64,000 nt of DNA. Source: Sciscionella marina DSM 45152 (GTDB taxonomy: Bacteria > Actinomycetota > Actinomycetes > Mycobacteriales > Pseudonocardiaceae). The stretch spans positions 1 through 64,000 of the forward strand of contig NZ_KB905390.1 in NCBI RefSeq assembly GCF_000379465.1, read 5' to 3'. The position numbers and the translations under genes are program-made. The notes below the pieces were generated by a model that saw only the letters and a program-made list of their open reading frames with translations, ran no database searches and was not told where the DNA came from. Positions within the stretch are counted from its first letter, which is position 1. Every line of letters begins with the position of its first letter. Below are positions 49,813-57,273 of the stretch, piece after piece.

Positions 49813-50162
49813 GCCCCCACCGCCCGAAGATATGTCCGTGCCCGGCGACGGTTCCGGACCTGCCACGCCACCGCGTGCAGAAAACCCGTGGTGCGCTTGA
49901 GAACCAGATCCCGCTCCGCGCTCGAATGGCTGGTGATCAGCCCGGCCAGACCGTCGAGCTCGATACGACGCTTGCCCTGCCCGGCGATCGAGACCACCGC
50001 GTGCGAAACCTCGTGATCCCCAACCCAAGCCAGCGTCAGCTCAACCGAGCCGCGCCGCCACCGGTTCACCAGGAACCCCTCAATACCCTCGGTCCGACCC
50101 ACCTTGCGCCACTCATGGTCAGCAAGCTCGCCGCGAACCATCACCGTCTGCTCGTACATCAC
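49809..50162 (-). CDS. Small AICE protein, unknown
   Basis: 117 aa (MMYEQTVMVRGELADHEWRK...), alternating strands and a basic C-terminal helix (RNRRRARTYLR). It overlaps its neighbours on both sides by 4 bases, so is in a coupled three-gene run (50159-50407, this gene, 49639-49812). Confidence 0.7.
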   Translation of the reverse strand: MMYEQTVMVRGELADHEWRKVGRTEGIEGFLVNRWRRGSVELTLAWVGDHEVSHAVVSIAGQGKRRIELDGLAGLITSHSSAERDLVLKRTTGFLHAVAWQVRNRRRARTYLRAVGA

Positions 50163-50407
50163 GCTGCCTCCGAATCCTGGGAACCGGTCGCGGCACCCGC
50201 GGTACGCGGGAACACGACAACCTCACCTGCACGCCGCTCGTCGGCGGCCTCCTTCTCAGCCAGCTGGCGGTCGAACTCGGCAAGCAGCTCCATCACTTCG
50301 CTTGCGGCTGCCTCTTCTGTTTCCGGGGTCAGTGCCTCGTCTTCATCGAGGAGCAGCCGCCACGGCTGGACCGGAGTAAGGGCTGGCCTGGTCAAACGGG
50401 AATTCAC
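50159..50407 (-). CDS. Small acidic AICE protein, first gene of leftward operon
   Basis: 82 aa (MNSRLTRPALTPVQPWRLLL...), an acidic helix (AASEVMELLAEFDRQLAEKEAADE). It is the first gene of the leftward transcripts and directly faces the CTAGCGCTAG operator region at 50438-50542, so the regulator at 50570 probably controls the run. Confidence 0.65.
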   Translation of the reverse strand: MNSRLTRPALTPVQPWRLLLDEDEALTPETEEAAASEVMELLAEFDRQLAEKEAADERRAGEVVVFPRTAGAATGSQDSEAA

Positions 50408-50437
50408 GGTGTCTCCTTGGTGTTCATGTCGCTAACA

Positions 50438-50542
50438 CTAGCGCTAGAACAAGCGATAAAACAAGCGATACGTCAGCCGCGAGAATGCCCGTCAGAACTG
50501 GCGCGCTGGTAAATCAGAAGTTCTAGCGCTAGAATTAGCGCT
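50438..50542. promoter_or_regulatory. CTAGCGCTAG operator region between divergent genes
   Basis: Two palindromes CTAGCGCTAG, at 50438-50447 and 50523-50532, the second extended to a perfect 14-bp TTCTAGCGCTAGAA (50521-50534), plus a half-site TTAGCGCT at 50535-50542. Between them is a direct repeat ACAAGCGATA (50449-50458 and 50461-50470). The sites flank both divergent starts and are likely bound by the HTH protein encoded at 50570. Confidence 0.6.
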
Positions 50543-50569
50543 GGTCATGGCTTGGATTAGGGAGGTTCA

Positions 50570-50896
50570 GTGCAAGAGAACTGGGAAGCTGTCGCTGAGG
50601 CGATAAACACTCGAATGGGTGAGTTGGACCTGAGTCAGCAAGACCTTGCGGTGCGGTCTCAGGTGTCGTCGGCAACCCTCCGCGGTATCCAGCGCAACTA
50701 CGGGACTTACAGGCCGTCGCGGCGAACCCTCGCCGCGGTGTCGGCTGCGCTGAACTGGCCGCGTGAGTACCTCGGTGCGGTTGCTGACGGGGAGACTCCG
50801 GAAGGCGGTGGGCCGCTCGATGAGCTTCGGAACGAGGTTCGCGAGCTTCGGGAGCGAGTCGAACGCCTCGAAACCGGCAGCGGCCGGGACCGGTAG
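50570..50896 (+). CDS. XRE-type HTH regulator
   Basis: 108 aa from GTG with GGGAGG ahead. The HTH reads INTRMGELDLSQQDLAVRSQVSSATLRGIQRN, followed by a leucine-rich C-terminal helix (LRNEVRELRERVERL) for dimerisation. Its gene starts 28 bases after the last CTAGCGCTAG-type site. A repressor of transfer and maintenance genes, comparable to KorSA-type control, is inferred. Confidence 0.85.
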   Translation: MQENWEAVAEAINTRMGELDLSQQDLAVRSQVSSATLRGIQRNYGTYRPSRRTLAAVSAALNWPREYLGAVADGETPEGGGPLDELRNEVRELRERVERLETGSGRDR

Positions 50897-51058
50897 GGCC
50901 AACCGCTGGTGGGAGGTCTTCGTGTTCGCTGTCATGGTTAAAGCATCGCCAGGATTCGGAGACGTCCACACCACGTTTCCGAGGATTCTTGTGAACGTCC
51001 TCACTCCTGTTGTAACGTCCGAAGTGTCCCCGAAACGTCCCGAGGGGCGGTACGCCAG

Positions 51059-51799
51059 ATGACGAATGACCGGCTCAGGGCCGCCATGCTCGCGGCCGGA
51101 CTGACCGTAGAGGACGTTTCCTCGCGGGTCGGTCCTGACGTGAAGACAGTTGAGCGGTGGATCCGTGATGAGAGCCGCGTGCCCCACCGAACTACGCGTC
51201 ACAAGGTGGCAACCCTGCTGACCGTCGACGAGGTGCACCTTTGGCCGTCGCTTGCCGGTGATGTTCGAACCCCGCCACCGTCAGAGACCGAGCTCGTGCA
51301 GGTGTACCCAAACCGCTCGAAGGTGCCGCCCACAGTGTGGTCGGAGCTGGTGGAGGGCGCGACCGAGAACGTTGATGTGCTGTTCTACTCCGGGACCTTC
51401 CTCGTTGAGCAGTACAACTTCCTGCCCGCGATGCGAGCAGGGGCGGCCGGGGGGATGCGGGTCCGGTGCTGTGTCGGCGATGAGACCTCAAGTGGTGTCA
51501 TCGCCCGGGCGCTCGAGGAGGGGACCACCGGGGGGCTTGAGGGGCGGGTCCAGCTCGTACGCCGGTACATGCAGGAGATTGCCGGGCTTACCGGCATCGA
51601 GGTCCGGACGCATGGCACGCCGCTGTACAACTCGATCTACCGATTCGACGATCAGATGCTCGTGAACCCGCATTCGTACGGGTCGCTCGCCGGACAGAAT
51701 CCGGTGTTGCATCTCCGTCGCCTGGATGGTGGTCTGATGTGGGAGAACTACATGCGCTCGTTCGAACGCGTGTGGTCGCAGGCGGTACCCGAAGAATAA
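51059..51799 (+). CDS. HTH regulator with DUF5919-like (PLD-like) domain
   Basis: 246 aa. N-terminal HTH (AAMLAAGLTVEDVSSRVGPDVKTVERWIR) followed from about residue 85 by a phospholipase-D-like domain (NVDVLFYSGTFLVEQYNFLP...MRVRCCVGDETSS...) as in DUF5919 regulators that often accompany Nudix genes on AICEs. No HKD catalytic pair is visible, so it is probably a ligand-sensing domain. It lies 4 bases before the Nudix gene, likely one operon. The 162-bp gap before it holds no gene. Confidence 0.75.
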   Translation: MTNDRLRAAMLAAGLTVEDVSSRVGPDVKTVERWIRDESRVPHRTTRHKVATLLTVDEVHLWPSLAGDVRTPPPSETELVQVYPNRSKVPPTVWSELVEGATENVDVLFYSGTFLVEQYNFLPAMRAGAAGGMRVRCCVGDETSSGVIARALEEGTTGGLEGRVQLVRRYMQEIAGLTGIEVRTHGTPLYNSIYRFDDQMLVNPHSYGSLAGQNPVLHLRRLDGGLMWENYMRSFERVWSQAVPEE

Positions 51800-51803
51800 G
51801 GCG

Positions 51804-52286
51804 GTGGCCGTGCCACGGGTTGACTACATCGATGATCCGGACGCACCCGCGATCAACAGTGTCGTGCCGTCGGTGGTCTGTGTGGTGCGCGATGAGCTCG
51901 GTCGGGTGCTCATGATCCATAAGGTCGACAACGACCTGTGGGCTCTGCCTGGCGGCGGGCACGATCCGGGGGAGAGCATTGTGGAGACGGTTGTGCGCGA
52001 GGTTCGGGAAGAGACCGGCGTAGAGGTCGAGGTGACGAACCTGACCGGCACCTACACGAACCCGAACCACCGCATGGCCTACGCGGACGGGGAAGTGCGT
52101 CAGCAGTTCTCTTTGTGCTTCACGGCTCGACAAGTCGGCGGCGCACCCCGCAAAGACGGCACGGAGAGCAAGGCCGTTCGCTGGGTGGACCTGGCTGACC
52201 TGCCGTCGTTGAACATTCACCCCTCGATGCGCATGCGGATCGAGCACGCCGTTGACGATTCGCGGCGGATGCCCTACCTCGGCTGA
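51804..52286 (+). CDS. Nudix hydrolase, Pif-like
   Basis: 160 aa. The full Nudix box is present near residues 50-72: G-G-H-D-P-G-E-S-I-V-E-T...R-E-V-R-E-E-T-G (Gx5Ex7REUxEExGU). In pSAM2 the Nudix protein Pif gives immunity against transfer of a second copy, and Nudix genes sit in the same place in many AICEs, so an exclusion role is likely by context; the substrate is unknown. Downstream of and probably co-transcribed with the DUF5919-like regulator; convergent, overlapping the HD gene by 13 bases. Confidence 0.85.
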   Translation: MAVPRVDYIDDPDAPAINSVVPSVVCVVRDELGRVLMIHKVDNDLWALPGGGHDPGESIVETVVREVREETGVEVEVTNLTGTYTNPNHRMAYADGEVRQQFSLCFTARQVGGAPRKDGTESKAVRWVDLADLPSLNIHPSMRMRIEHAVDDSRRMPYLG

Positions 52287-52861
52287 GTTGCAGAAAGTCG
52301 GGACTCGGTACGCTCGATGCTTTCCTGGATGATCGGCCGTGCTCGAACCCAGGTGCGGTGCACCGGGTCGTTTTCCGGGTAGCGGTGCAGAATCTCGTCC
52401 ATGCGCTCACCGAACGCCAGTCGTTGACCATCCGGGCCGGTGGTGAGGTCTGCGGTGTTGAGCGCGTCGAGCAGCGCTGAGTCTTCGAAGGGGAAGGCCG
52501 CGAGCTCGTCGGCGAGGCCGCGCTCCTCGGCTTCGAACCGCGCCCCGGAGTGGTGCGCCACGAGGTTCACCACTTGTTCGGGCCATGACGACGCTCGAAG
52601 GAAGCGCGCACCGTCGAGCGGGTGAAACCCTGTTTTCGCCAGGTCGGGGGCATACCCGATGTCGTGCAGCCACGCTGCCGTCACCAGGGTGTTGCGCTGA
52701 TCGATCGGTAGGGCGTTGGCCAGGTCCGCCGCTCGTGCTGCGACCGCACGAACGTGGTGCCACCGTCGCCCCAGTGGCGCAAGGTGGTGTTCGGCGAGCG
52801 CGGCAGCATCATCAGCGGTCGGCATGGCATCCACGGTACCGAGTCTGGGTGTGGTGGACAT
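52274..52861 (-). CDS. HD-domain phosphohydrolase
   Basis: About 195 aa from ATG 52861, with GGAGGA ahead. HD-domain metal ligands: R-W-H-H-V-R-A near residue 35, W-L-H-D-I-G-Y near 65 and a further H-H in LVAHHSG near 98. Such proteins hydrolyse nucleotides or phosphoesters, often cyclic or stress nucleotides. It converges on the Pif-like Nudix gene with overlapping ends. The reading frame is open further upstream but lacks coding character. Confidence 0.8.
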   Translation of the reverse strand: MSTTPRLGTVDAMPTADDAAALAEHHLAPLGRRWHHVRAVAARAADLANALPIDQRNTLVTAAWLHDIGYAPDLAKTGFHPLDGARFLRASSWPEQVVNLVAHHSGARFEAEERGLADELAAFPFEDSALLDALNTADLTTGPDGQRLAFGERMDEILHRYPENDPVHRTWVRARPIIQESIERTESRLSATQPR

Positions 52862-53072
52862 AGATTCCTCCGTGTGGCTCATGAAGATGAAACGGGGCGG
52901 GCGGACCCGAGCTGTGCCCCAGTGCATCGGCCGACAGCGATACCTGTAGCCTTGCTCGCGCGGGCCGCTGCCGAGCGCGGTGGAGCCCGCGATGACAGCG
53001 AACTGAAGTCGAGCAGGAGGGTGGCCCATGGTGCTGTACGAGCACGCATCACCCGCTGCTGGGCGTAGCAGG

Positions 53073-53190
53073 ATGTGTAGCAGGAACGCTGCGGGACGTC
53101 TGGGACGGACCGGCGCGGCTGGTACTACATGGCAGCTAAGGTGCTGGTCACAACAGGACTGACAGCACATCGGGGGACGCCTGGGACGGA
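53073..53190 (+). repeat. Right-end repeats near att (candidate Int/Xis sites)
   Basis: ATGTGTAGCAG at 53073-53083 matches the left-end copy. Two near-identical 17-mers GGGACG[TC]CTGGGACGGA lie at 53093-53109 and 53174-53190. Together with the left-end repeats these are the likely Int and Xis contact sites. The wider gap 52862-53200 has no supportable gene. Confidence 0.45.
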
Positions 53191-53200
53191 GACAGCCCGA

Positions 53201-53245
53201 CTCATAACCCAGAGGTCGCAGGTTCGAATCCTGTCCCCGCTACCA
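53201..53245 (+). repeat. att core, right copy (displaced tRNA-fMet 3' end)
   Basis: 45 bp identical to 34692-34736. Here it is only the 3' half of tRNA-fMet without the 5' half, so it is the chromosomal remnant left by integration. It marks the right end of the element. Confidence 0.95.
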
Positions 53246-53249
53246 ATTG

Positions 53250-53292
53250 AAATCGGGCCTCCCGGAAATATCCGGGAGGCCCGATTTTTTTT
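53250..53292 (+). terminator. Native tRNA-fMet terminator, now stranded
   Basis: A 17-bp perfect stem (53250-53266 with 53271-53287; ATCGGGCCTCCCGGA arm) with AATA loop and a run of eight T. It stands 4 bases after the displaced tRNA 3' end and must be the original chromosomal terminator. Confidence 0.9.
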
Positions 53293-53833
53293 GTGTCCTC
53301 GTTTGTGTTCGTTCCCAGAAAAGCTGGCACGTCTGTCTTTCCGAACGGATTGTTCGCTCCGAAAAACTCTCTTGCGAAAAACCCGGCCGCATGCCATTGG
53401 ACGAGCGTGTCAGGGATTAGTGTCGAACGTCCGGCTCGCGTTCCGCGGAGCCATCACGGATCACCGTATTGGTGGTTACGGATAGAGAAGAGGGCGTCCG
53501 AGTAATGGGATGCACCTGTTCGAGTTCATTCACCACCCGATTGGCCTAAGAAACTCCGCCTGTTACGATGAATGGACGATAGCAACTCTACTGTGTGTAG
53601 AATAGCCTTGGGACGATTTGCCGCGTTACATCCCGCCCGTGTTCATTTCTCTGTCGGTAACACCACTTTTCGGATAGGGCATCGAAATGGGGTGCTCCGG
53701 GCCACTTTGTGTTCCCGGGCTTTCTTGATAATTTCCTGTCCGCTCTCGTCCAGCCATTGGTCTATGCACTGAGTCGGCGGGAATGGTGCGCTTTGGCGGG
53801 GGCAATCTTCCAGGTCATGCGAAAGGAATATTG
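53293..53833. other. Gene-free stretch right of the element
   Basis: About 540 bp, noticeably more AT-rich than its surroundings. Only short unconvincing frames are present. I see no RNA gene or repeat. The right end should hold the promoter of the secreted protein gene at 53834. Confidence 0.5.
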
Positions 53834-54733
53834 ATGCGCGGAAAGCTCCTGGCCACCAGTGGTGTGGCCGGTGTCGTCGCGGCTGCGGCGATCTTCGCGG
53901 CCACTGCACCCGCAGCGGCGGCCACAGCGAAGCCGGGTCACGGTTCCGCTTATGGTGCCGAGGCCGAAGTCAAGCTGCTCCCCGGAGTCCTGGGTGGTGT
54001 ACATGTCGGCACCGGCAAGATGGCCGCGTCGAGCACGGACGGCAAGACCAAGAACGAGGTCGTCGGCGCCAAGCTCAAGCCGATCATCAACGCCTCCGTG
54101 GTCTCGAGCTCGAGCAAGCACGACACCGAGTCGGGCAAGGTGACCTCCTCCGCGAAGGTCGTCAACGCCACGCTCCCGCTGCTCAAGGGCCTCGTCGGCA
54201 AGACGCCGGAGGCCTCGGTGATCACCTCGAAGTGCGTCGCCACGAGCAAGGGCATCACCGGTAGCTCGAACCTCGCGAACCTCGACCTCGGCAAGCTCGG
54301 GAACATCCACGCGGGCACCCCGAACCTGAAGATCGAGATCCCCGAGGTCGCGAAGATCGTCGCGAACGAGCAGGTCAAGAACTCCGACGGCTCTCTGACG
54401 GTGAACGCGCTGCACGTGCAGCTGCTCGGCGGCAAGGTGACCAAGGCGCTCGGCAGCGGCGACATCGTGCTGGCCTCCTCCACCTGCGGCAAGGCGACCG
54501 ACTCGAAGCCGAACCCGCCGACGGACAAGCCGAAGCCCCCGACGACCACCCCGCCGCACCACGGTGGCGGTGACCACAACGGTGGCGGCAACAACGGCGG
54601 TGGCGACCACAACGGTGATGGCTCGAACGGCGGTGACAACGGCGCGACCGCCCCGGGCACCCCGCAGGTCAGCGTCGTGCCGAAGGGCGCGCCGGAGACC
54701 GGTGACGGCAGCCTCGCGGCCGTGGCAGGCTGA
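53834..54733 (+). CDS. Secreted choice-of-anchor-type protein
   Basis: About 299 aa from ATG 53834, with AAAGGA ahead. A signal peptide (MRGKLLATSGVAGVVAAAAIFAATAPAAAA) is cleaved near residue 31. The mature part has alternating Val/Ser/Lys strands and two cysteines (SKCVATS, STCGKATD), then a Pro/Thr linker and a Gly/His/Asn/Asp-rich tail (repeats of G-G-G-D-H-N-G). It ends G-A-P-E-T-G-D-G-S-L-A-A-V-A-G: a PxTG-like motif without the usual membrane helix and basic tail. The class F sortase gene follows 5 bases later. Confidence 0.75.
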   Translation: MRGKLLATSGVAGVVAAAAIFAATAPAAAATAKPGHGSAYGAEAEVKLLPGVLGGVHVGTGKMAASSTDGKTKNEVVGAKLKPIINASVVSSSSKHDTESGKVTSSAKVVNATLPLLKGLVGKTPEASVITSKCVATSKGITGSSNLANLDLGKLGNIHAGTPNLKIEIPEVAKIVANEQVKNSDGSLTVNALHVQLLGGKVTKALGSGDIVLASSTCGKATDSKPNPPTDKPKPPTTTPPHHGGGDHNGGGNNGGGDHNGDGSNGGDNGATAPGTPQVSVVPKGAPETGDGSLAAVAG

Positions 54734-54738
54734 ATCTG

Positions 54739-55356
54739 ATGCACGCCAGTACATGGCGGGCAGGACACGGTCGCCAACCGCTCCGGTTGGCGACCGTGTT
54801 GCTTGCCCTGGTAGCGACGATCACCTTGGCCGGTTGCGGCTCGGGTGACGAGGGCGCGGGCAAATCCGCCGCCAAGGCCGCACCCGCCGCGGCGAAGGGC
54901 ATGCCCCGTTCGGAACCGACCTGGGTGAAGGTGCCCAGCATCGACGCGAACTCCTCGCTGGTGCCGCTCGGGCTGAACAAGGACAAGACGGTCGAGATCC
55001 CGCCGGTGAGCCAGCCGCTGCAGGCGGGCTGGTACAAGTACAGCCCGACCCCGGGGCAGCTGGGCCCCTCGGTGATCCTCGGCCACATCGACGGCAACCA
55101 CAAGAAGGGCATCTTCTGGCGGTTGCACGAGATGAAAAAGGGCGCGAAGGTCCTCATCGGCCGCAAGGACGGTTCGGTGGCCACGTTCATCGTGAACAAG
55201 ACCAAGCAGATCCCGAAGACGTCCTTCCCGAGCAAAGAGGTCTACGGCAACACCCCGGACTCCCAGGTCCGGCTGATCACCTGTGGCGGGGAGTTCGACG
55301 CCAGTAAACGCAGCTACAAGGACAACACCATCGTCTACGGCCAGCTGCAGCAGTGA
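54739..55356 (+). CDS. Class F sortase
   Basis: 205 aa. The N-terminal signal ends in a lipobox-like L-A-G-C near residue 33, so it may be a lipoprotein rather than a transmembrane enzyme. Sortase catalytic residues: H116 in I-L-G-H-I-D-G, C182 in L-I-T-C-G-G-E and R191 in S-K-R-S-Y. Class F (SrtF) enzymes are common in Actinobacteria, with unclear substrates. The close upstream gene may encode its substrate. Confidence 0.88.
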   Translation: MHASTWRAGHGRQPLRLATVLLALVATITLAGCGSGDEGAGKSAAKAAPAAAKGMPRSEPTWVKVPSIDANSSLVPLGLNKDKTVEIPPVSQPLQAGWYKYSPTPGQLGPSVILGHIDGNHKKGIFWRLHEMKKGAKVLIGRKDGSVATFIVNKTKQIPKTSFPSKEVYGNTPDSQVRLITCGGEFDASKRSYKDNTIVYGQLQQ

Positions 55357-56829
55357 TCACTTCGTCCGGCTGACGGTACGAGTGCTGTGTGTGGTGAGGT
55401 CCCGGTAGATCCGCAGCGCGCTGTGGTGATTGCGGAACTCGAACCGCGTCCCGCGCGGGCCGACCTCCCCGTCGGTCGCGAGCCGGACCGGGGCTTCACT
55501 GCGCACATTCAATGTCTCGGCACAGTCGCGGCGATAGGTCTTCGTCTCGTGCAGTGAACCGGTGAGTGCGGCGAGGATGAACCGCAGCCGCGAGTACGGC
55601 ACGTCGGCGAGGATGATCCGGACATCGAGCAGCCCGCTCGCCATGGATGGCCGGTAGCCCGGAGTGAACTCGGAGGGCAGGTAGGCGTTGTTGCCGACGA
55701 ACACGGTCCATGCCCGGTGCGGTTTCCCGTCGATGGTCAGTTCGAGCGGTTCCGCGGCGCGCAGCACCCGGATCAGTGCCACCGCCGCGGCGGGCCACTT
55801 GGTGATCCGGTGCTCCAGCCGCTCCCGCTCGGCCACGATCTGCGGGTAGACACCGAGGCTCGCGGTGTTCAGGATCCACCGGGGCGTGGAACCGTCCACG
55901 CGCACGCTCGCCAGATCGATGCGGGCGGTCGTCCCCTCCGTCGTCGCGGCCTGGGCGGGAGTTCCGCATCCGACGTCCCGCGCGAAATGGTTCAGTGTCC
56001 CGCTGGCGAGCACCACGAGCGGCAGTTTGGTCTCGGCCGCGATCGCCGCGACGGCGGCCACCGTCCCGTCCCCACCGGCGACCCCGAGCGCGACCGGATT
56101 CAGCTCGGCGATCCGGGTCCGGACCAGTTCGCCGAGATCCTCGCCCTCGCCCGGTTCGACCCGGTGCGCGCGCGGCCAGTTCGCCTGCACGGTTTCCCGC
56201 CCGGAACCGTCCCCGGAGTGCGGGTTCACCGCGAACAGCAGTCCCTCGCCCGCGTCCAGCCGGGGACCGTTGGCCGCGGGCGGCACACTCATCGGCTCGT
56301 CCTCGCGAACGGGGGAGAAGTAGCTGGTCAATAACGCTGCCGAGCTGCCGATCAAGGCACCGGCGACCACATCGGATGGCCAGTGCACCCCGGTGTGCAC
56401 CCGCGAATAGGCCACCGCCCCGGCAAGGGGGAGGAACGCCAGACCGGCGGGCGGGCTTTCCAGGATGACTCCGGTCGCGAAGGCGGCTGCCGATGCGGCA
56501 TGACCGGAGGGGAAGGCGGGGGAGCTCGGTTCCCGCAGTGCACGCCTGCGCAGCGGCAGATGTGCGCTGTCCGGGCGTCGCCTGCCGAACAGTCGCTTGC
56601 CGGCCAGGTTCACGCTTGCGCTGGCGATGCCGAGCGCGACCAACCCGCGGATCGCGCCGCGCCGCGCCTGACCGGAGCGCGCGCCGAGCACGGCTGCCGA
56701 GCAGAACCACAGCACCCCGTGGTCGGCCGCGCCGGAGAGCTGGCGCAGGGCGGAATCCACCGGAGGCGTCGACAGCCGCGCGCTGTGCCGGGTGAGTTTC
56801 CTGTCGAGTTGTCCGATCCGCTTCAGCAT
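55357..56829 (-). CDS. PAP2 phosphatase / diacylglycerol-kinase fusion
   Basis: 490 aa. The first half is a PAP2-type phosphatase with motifs KRLFGRRRPD (near residue 78), PSGHA (near 109) and SRVHTGVHWPSDV (near 142). The second half is a DAGK/LCB5-type kinase with G-V-A-G-G-D-G-T near 250 and a C-terminal strand domain. The fusion could dephosphorylate and phosphorylate a membrane lipid such as diacylglycerol or polyprenol. It converges on the sortase gene, starting the base after its stop. Confidence 0.9.
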   Translation of the reverse strand: MLKRIGQLDRKLTRHSARLSTPPVDSALRQLSGAADHGVLWFCSAAVLGARSGQARRGAIRGLVALGIASASVNLAGKRLFGRRRPDSAHLPLRRRALREPSSPAFPSGHAASAAAFATGVILESPPAGLAFLPLAGAVAYSRVHTGVHWPSDVVAGALIGSSAALLTSYFSPVREDEPMSVPPAANGPRLDAGEGLLFAVNPHSGDGSGRETVQANWPRAHRVEPGEGEDLGELVRTRIAELNPVALGVAGGDGTVAAVAAIAAETKLPLVVLASGTLNHFARDVGCGTPAQAATTEGTTARIDLASVRVDGSTPRWILNTASLGVYPQIVAERERLEHRITKWPAAAVALIRVLRAAEPLELTIDGKPHRAWTVFVGNNAYLPSEFTPGYRPSMASGLLDVRIILADVPYSRLRFILAALTGSLHETKTYRRDCAETLNVRSEAPVRLATDGEVGPRGTRFEFRNHHSALRIYRDLTTHSTRTVSRTK

Positions 56830-57026
56830 TGCGTGATCCTAGGAAAGCGGATGTGAGATCCGCACGTGCTCCGGTGCGCGTCCCCCGGCCGTGGCGCCGG
56901 TGCCGGGGTCTCCCCGCTACGGGCGAGTTTCGAGTATCCGGTTCGCGGGGCCTCCGGCTGTACAGCTGCACAGAAGAGTTCTATACTTCTACTCGAACAG
57001 TGTTCCTTCGAATCCGAGGAGTCGAT

Positions 57027-57221
57027 ATGACCGAGCACGCCTGGCGCACCTCCAGTTATTCCGGTGGCAGCGCGGAAACCTGCGTCGAGGTGGCACCGCT
57101 GGCCGATGGCGGGGTGCTGTTGCGCGACACGAAGGACCGCGGCCTGCCGCCGTTGCGGTACACGGCCGCGGAGTGGTCCGCGTTCCTGCACGGGGTCAAG
57201 GACGGCGAGTTCGACTTCTGA
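57027..57221 (+). CDS. DUF397 protein
   Basis: 64 aa: W-R-T-S-S-Y-S-G-G-S-A-E-T-C-V-E-V-A near the start, VLLRDTKD, and the ending FLHGVKDGEFDF, the DUF397 consensus. DUF397 genes usually stand next to an XRE regulator; here no XRE gene is adjacent. GAGGAG precedes the ATG. Frames open upstream to 56829 but are not coding. Confidence 0.9.
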   Translation: MTEHAWRTSSYSGGSAETCVEVAPLADGGVLLRDTKDRGLPPLRYTAAEWSAFLHGVKDGEFDF

Positions 57222-57273
57222 GCCACGACTGGCCACTGTGGACAGACGGGGAGCGGCGTGGCACGGTGGTCAC

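Larger units (their letters stand above)
34692..53245. mobile_element. Integrative and conjugative element (AICE) in tRNA-fMet
   Basis: Bounded by identical 45-bp direct repeats (34692-34736 and 53201-53245) made of the tRNA-fMet 3' end. The excised circle would be 18,509 bp. It carries a tyrosine integrase and excisionase at the left end, DUF3631 and Prim-Pol replication genes, a TraB/FtsK translocase, SpdB-like membrane genes, regulators, a Nudix gene and many tiny genes. This is the content of pMEA/pSAM2-type actinomycete integrative and conjugative elements. It appears intact; no broken gene is seen in it. Confidence 0.93.

Noticed and set aside
51059-51799. Active phospholipase D
   Set aside because: The C-terminal domain looks PLD-like in fold but I see no HxKxxxxD motif, so no enzymatic call is made.
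53572-53772. 66-codon plus-strand frame right of the element
   Set aside because: No ribosome site, no family resemblance, poor codon use for this genome.
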